Made by a program: the position numbers and the translations under genes
The notes under the pieces: model-generated
The model's input: the letters and a program-made list of their open reading frames with translations, nothing else
Told to the model about the DNA's origin: nothing
Database searches by the model: none
Assembly: GCA_007922305.1 (NCBI GenBank)
Contig: ML677334.1
Coordinates: forward strand, 18,398,291 to 18,462,290
Source: Dermatemys mawii
Taxonomy: Eukaryota; Chordata; Testudines; Dermatemydidae
Length of the DNA stretch: 64,000 nucleotides
Direction: 5' to 3'
Part shown: one piece after another, positions 52,849 to 58,800 of the stretch
How the letters are laid out: every line of letters begins with the position of its first letter
Numbering within the stretch: position 1 is the stretch's first letter

Positions 52849-55800
52849 CATATATACACACACACACAATGTGTGTGTGTATGTATGTATACGTGTATAT
52901 ATATGTGTGTATATATATGTATGTATATATAAAATAATAAAAATAATATGGAGGCCAGAGTACTGGGAGCATAATTCCATGTAGTAACTTAGTAGGAACT
53001 CTAACTTGCCCTATACCTGTATGGCCCTTCTCTGTCTTTTGGTGCCACTGTTTGATAAAGGCAAGAAATTTAATTTGCTATTTTGGTAGAAGTTGAAATA
53101 ATTACTGTGTCATTGAAATATGCAGTGTAATTGTAGCCATGTTAATTCCAGGATATTAAAGAGACAAAGTGCGTGAGGTAATATCTTTGATTGGACCAAA
53201 TGGAGAAGTTGCTCTAATCAAAGATATTACCTCACTCACTTAGTCTCTCTAATATCATTGATGCATCTTCTGAACATTTCAAAGCTCACCAAAGAGGTAC
53301 AGTATAGCATTGTGCATTTTATAAACTATGAAATAGCCAGGGTGGATTAGGGTTTTGTGGGGGTCCCTTCCCCTCCCCATCCCACCTACAGTCCGCCCTC
53401 CCCCTCCCAGCCCAGTCTTCCCACCCACCAGCGATCCTGCTGGGGAAATGGGGTCGAGACATGGAGGCTAGCTCCCCACATCCGGTGCTCTAGGCAGGGG
53501 ACGGAGGTTGGGGGGAGTAAGCTCTGTGTTGCAAGCCCCCGTGGGACTATCGGGCAGAGCGTGGCCAACCCCCTGCACCCTGACCCTGCTCCCTGGCTGG
53601 AGCATCGGGCAGGCAGAGTGTGACCAAGCCCCCGCGCCCTGACCCCATCCTAGGCTGGAGCACCAGGAAGACCCTTGTAAGGCCCTGCACCCCAACCCAG
53701 CTCCTGGGCTGGAGTGCTGGGCAGGCATAGCAGGTTGGAGTCTGGGGCTGCCTGTTTTTCTAGGAGTTCTCAATTGGCCAGTGCCTCAGGCATGGGCCCT
53801 GTTGGCTAAGTGGCTAATCCACCACTGGAAGTAGCACATAAAATAAAAGTGTGGGTTTTCTTAGGTAGAGCACAAGATAGAAGAAAATCCACAATACTTC
53901 CACCTTTTAAATTATGCAAATAAAACACCCATTTGGGTAATCATTGAAGAAAGTTTGGGATTTGTCATTTATGAAACACTTCTATAGAGGCTGCTATTTG
54001 TTAGTTGGCAAAATTAAACCCTACTGAGTAAGCAGCATGGTTATTTCTGAAAAAAGAAATTGGGGGTATACACATGCTGTTTAATGTGACCTTTTAAATT
54101 GAAATGATTTCCAGATATTTTTGGGCATAGGAAAAGTTATTCATACACAACATTTTCAGGTTTGGGATTTATTGCAATAAATAAATCTATAGTTTTTGTA
54201 CTGGGAAATATTTGAAAATCTGAGAGTTAACTAATTATCAGATTTTTACTTGCCTGAACCAACAAGGAAAGTTTTTTAGGATGTTTAGCATGTTTCAAGT
54301 GCACTGCTTGATGGCTCTGATATCTAAAGTGTTCCTAAGATGATATGAGGTAAGCCTAGTGGCATCTGGGAATGTGCTTGTTTATGCCAAGTTTAAAAAG
54401 AGTACAGATTTAACAGTAGTGGCCGTACGGCTTCAGTTTAAGGTTGGTAAATTTCATGCATTCATTCTGGCAAAGCAGTTCATTTTGCACCCACCAGTCA
54501 TATTATCAGTGAAATATAATCCCATTGTCTTGGAACTGTATTCATTTATGCTTGAATTTCAGAACTCAAATTTGCATCACTTTTTGGTATTTAAAATGGT
54601 TTGCAGTCTAACAAGTAAATTACAAGTTAGACTGTTTTGTTTTCTTTAGTGGTCATTTGAGTTTCAAAATAGGAAAAAAATCTGGAAAATATACAGACGA
54701 AGATACTTCGTTAGAATAGCCTCCATCAGGTTTGAACTGATTGCCAGGCCACCTGAGCTTTCTTCATACCCTCTGCCTATATAAAGCACTAGTGTAGCTG
54801 TATTTGCTTAGCTTCTAATTTTGGTTTGCTTTTTGTGTTTTTCTTTCTCTCTCTTTCTCTCTCTCTCTCTTGGTTGTGCCACTCTTCTTCCCATGATACT
54901 GTGCTCGCTCTTTCCGTGCATCACCTGTGATACCCCCCTGCTCTGAACACTCAGCTGTTGGTGAAGGGGGTACATGAAACTCTGGTAGCTCAGAGAGTTG
55001 TTCCTGCTCTCATTACTCTCTCCAGTGACCCTGAAATGTAAGTTTACTGATTGCCTTATATATTAAGCATCCCTCTTAATATTTGTCAAGAAATAACCAT
55101 CAGTTTTCTTTAATATTCCAGTGACAAAAGCTTTCTAATTGAAAAAAGCATGTTGCATTTAAGATGAGCCCCTTGCAGTTGCAGGTAAAAACTAGATTGA
55201 CTGCAGTATCTAAAAATAAAAATTATTTGGCAACTAGAAGATAGCAAAATTACAGAAAACTAATTTTAAATTGAAAATGGTTACACATGTACATTAATTC
55301 TCTTAAGTAATTGTTCAAATGTTAGTTTAATATATTTGCAGTCAACACCTGCAGATTTCAATTATCAACCTTACTGCAGTAAATCACATGTGGTGAATAT
55401 TCCTTATTCCCATAGTTAGCCTGGGGAAAATGCATAAACAAGACTCGAAATATTGAAATGCAAAATAATCCGTTAGCTCTACCATAATCTCTGATAAGTA
55501 ACTGTAGAAGTTCAGTGCCTGGATACACATTTCAAGGGCCAGTGTACTGATGTGATATTTCTTCCAAGATGAGGAGGGATGCTTTTGCTGATCTCACTAA
55601 CAGGTTGTTACCAGTAAGTGCCAGAGCATGAACAAAGAGTTTTGACCATTTTAATGTCTTGTGTGAGTGACTAAACCAACAAAGACCCGTGAGTCTGCCT
55701 GCCCATCCTCAGTCACAGCTAACCCAGTTCTCCTTCCAGTTTACCAAACCATTTTTTATTGCATGTTGACTGGTTTACAGCTGACTCTTCGAGGCATGAG

Positions 55801-58800
55801 TGAAGCCTTAGTTGACAAGCGGGTTGCTCCGGCCCTTGTTACCTTGTCCAGTGATCCTGAATTGTGAGTTTCAGTCTGAGACCTTGAGTTAATCAAGTCT
55901 TTTGAGCATTTTTCCTCATCTGCTTGTTTTTTATTTTGTCACTGCTAGAAACTAATATATCTTAAAGTACTAACTTCGAATTTGCATTACTTTTAATTCT
56001 ATTCATTCTTAGGGTTAAAAACAGATTAAAGATTTTTTTTTCTCTTCTTATAGCTCTGTAAGGATAGCCACAATTCCTGCTTTTGGTACCATCATGGAAA
56101 CAGTTACCCAGAGAGAGGTAGGAATATTGCATATCGTAAACAAACTGAACTTTAAGCAGTGGTCAAAATATTGCTCAGTCGTATACTAGATGGTTTAGTT
56201 TGACAAGTATAGTAATTTACTGCCACACTGTGAGCAAGAGGTTCTATTTATAAATGAAGTTTCTCTCACAGCAATGTTTAAGAAAATCTCCAAGTTCCTA
56301 CCTTTTGCAAAACAATAGATTTACTATTAGAAGAAATTCTTGCTTCAAACACAAAACTCTGTCTTACAAAAGGATTGAAGCAGAAACTAGCTAATTCCTC
56401 TGTGCTGGGCTTCAGGATTTTCTGCAGGGATGCTCTTTGTGAAGACATTTCTCATTATGGCACAGAAATCCAAAATATCAGCCTGATGGGAGTTAACTGT
56501 GAAGTTGGGAATCAATGATCGTTTTATTCTGAGTTTTAGAACATTCTAAAAAAGAACTTTAAATAATAGTACATAGGAGTATTAGATGTTTTGATGGATT
56601 GATAATAAGGCATTAGGGCATTTTCCTGAGTGAACTCCCTTCAGTTGTAGGCAGAGAAGTATAAAGATGACATTTATTTACCCTGCGTTTACAAGACCAA
56701 CCATAACTTAGAACATAAAAGTGGATTTAACAGAGAAGAAAATAGCTTACAAATTAAGTAAAAGATGTTAGTAATCCAGCACTAAAGTCATGCATAAAAA
56801 ATTAAGTGGTTTTTATTTAACTTGAAAATACTAATTAGAATCCTTTAAGCAGCCAAGAATTAAATCTCTTTGAGTAATACATGAACTGATCCTATAGTTT
56901 TTTGGTGTTTAAATTGATAGATTAAAAAATTGTAGTGAATATGATTAACAGTTTTATAGTTTTACAAAAGTTAGTATCTGCCAGCAGGAGGATGTATACT
57001 TCATTTTGTGTAGTGTGTGTACAATAAGAGATATAAAAAGCGCACACAACTTTCTGCAGAGCTTGCATTCTTCCTGTAATTTCAACATGTTCTTAAATCC
57101 TAAAATAATGTGTTTGAGGAAATGTGAATAAGTAGTCAGTGATGACTCACAAGTACGGTTTTTGGAAGATGGATAAGTAGCAACTTTGTAGTTTGGAGTT
57201 CATGTTGTATATTGCATTTAGCTAAAAAGTCCTTGGTTAACTATGAAATAAGTATATTAATTGCTCCCATTTAAAATCTCTCTTTGTAACATAGAGGTTA
57301 TATGTCAGGGGTCGGCAACCTTTCAGAAGTGGTGTGCCGAGTCTTCATTTATTCACTCTAATTTAAGGTTTCGCGTGCCAGTCATACATATTAACAGTTT
57401 TTAGAAGGTCTCTTTCTATAAGTCTATATATTATGTAACTAAACTATTGACATATTGTAAAATAAGGTTTTCAAAATGTTTAAGAAGCCTCATTTAAAAT
57501 TAAATTAAAATGCTGATCTGATGCCGCTGGCCCACTCAGCCAGCTGCCAGCCTGGGGTTCCGTTCATCTAGGCCAGCAGCGGCAAGGGGCAAGCAGCCAT
57601 AACCCCAGACCGGCAGTGGACTGAGTGGCTCAGGGATCCCGGCTGCCAAACCTGCTCAGCCCACTGCTGGTCTGGGGTCCCTGCCCTGCCCACATAGAGT
57701 GGGTACCTACCTTCTCCCTGGTCCTGGCCCTGGCCCATTCTCTTCTTCTCTCTCTCTACTGCACTGAGAGTGGGGGTGCACTGAGCCCAGGGCTGGGGGT
57801 GAAGGAGCAGGCTGGGGGTTGGGGTGTAGGGTCTGGCCAGGGGCAAGACTGAGGGAGGGGGCTCAGGGTTGGGGCAGGAGGTTTAGGTGAGGAGCGCTTA
57901 CCTGCGCAGCTCCCATTTGGTGTGAGGGGTGCAGGTAGGAATGAGAGAGGGTGCAGGAGCTCCCATTTGGTGTTCAGGGTGGGGATGTGGGGTGCAAGAG
58001 TTAGGATGTGGGGGGTGCATTGGGGTGTGGGCGGGCTGGTATGTGTGGGGGTGCTAGAGTCAGGGCAGGGGGCTGGATGTGTGGGAGGAGGGTGCAGGAG
58101 TCAGGGCAGAAGGCTGGGGGCATGTGGAGGGCTTGGGTATGTGTGCGGGTGCCAGAGTCAGGGCTGGGGTTGTTGCAGGGGGGGGGCGGGTGAAGGAGTC
58201 AAGCAGAGGACTGGTTGTGTGAGGGGCATACAGGGGTCAGAGCATGGGCCTGGAGGGTGTGCAGGGTGAAGGGCAGGGGTCTGGGAGGTGTGCTGGGCTG
58301 CAGGGCTCAGGGCAGAGGGTTGAGTATGGGGGGGGATAGGGCAGAGGACTGGGTGTGTGTGAGCGGGGGGATCAGGGCAGGGAGCTGGGGAGGATATGGC
58401 CCAATTCCACCCCCTTCCCCAAGGCTCTGCCCCTGCTTCTTCTCTGCCTCGGCCAGCTCGAAGCAGAGAACACGCTGCTGTTCCATTTGTCTCCTTCCTC
58501 CTCCTCTCCGTCCCTCCCTGCCGGCTGGTCAGCTGATCGGCTGGCGGGGACTGAGAGGAGAGGAGGAGGGGGAACCGGCAGGACCAAGCTTCTACCTGCA
58601 GGGCAGGGGGCAGAAGCTTGGTCCTGCCGGCTCCCCTGCCTCTTTCTGCAGCGTGGTGTGTTCCTGCCCCTCTTCTTCCTCCTCCTCCTCCTCTCATCTC
58701 AATCCCTGCCAGCCGATCAGCTGATTAGCCAGCTGACTAGCCGGCAGGGAGGGACAGAGAGAAGAAGAAGGGGACAAATGGAGGGCGGAGAAGAGCAGCC

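Larger units (their letters stand above)
49023..54954 (+). other. Intron w20-w21A (5.9 kb)
   Basis: It holds a hairpin and TG repeat next to the w20 donor, MIR and CR1 fragments, a large composite microsatellite, an inverted family 1 repeat and a hAT-type element. 49200-50500 and 51540-52790 show nothing I recognise. Confidence 0.7.

Noticed and set aside
52652..52984. Tyr/Cys/Thr-rich open frames on both strands
   Set aside because: They are translations of the TG/CATA microsatellite.
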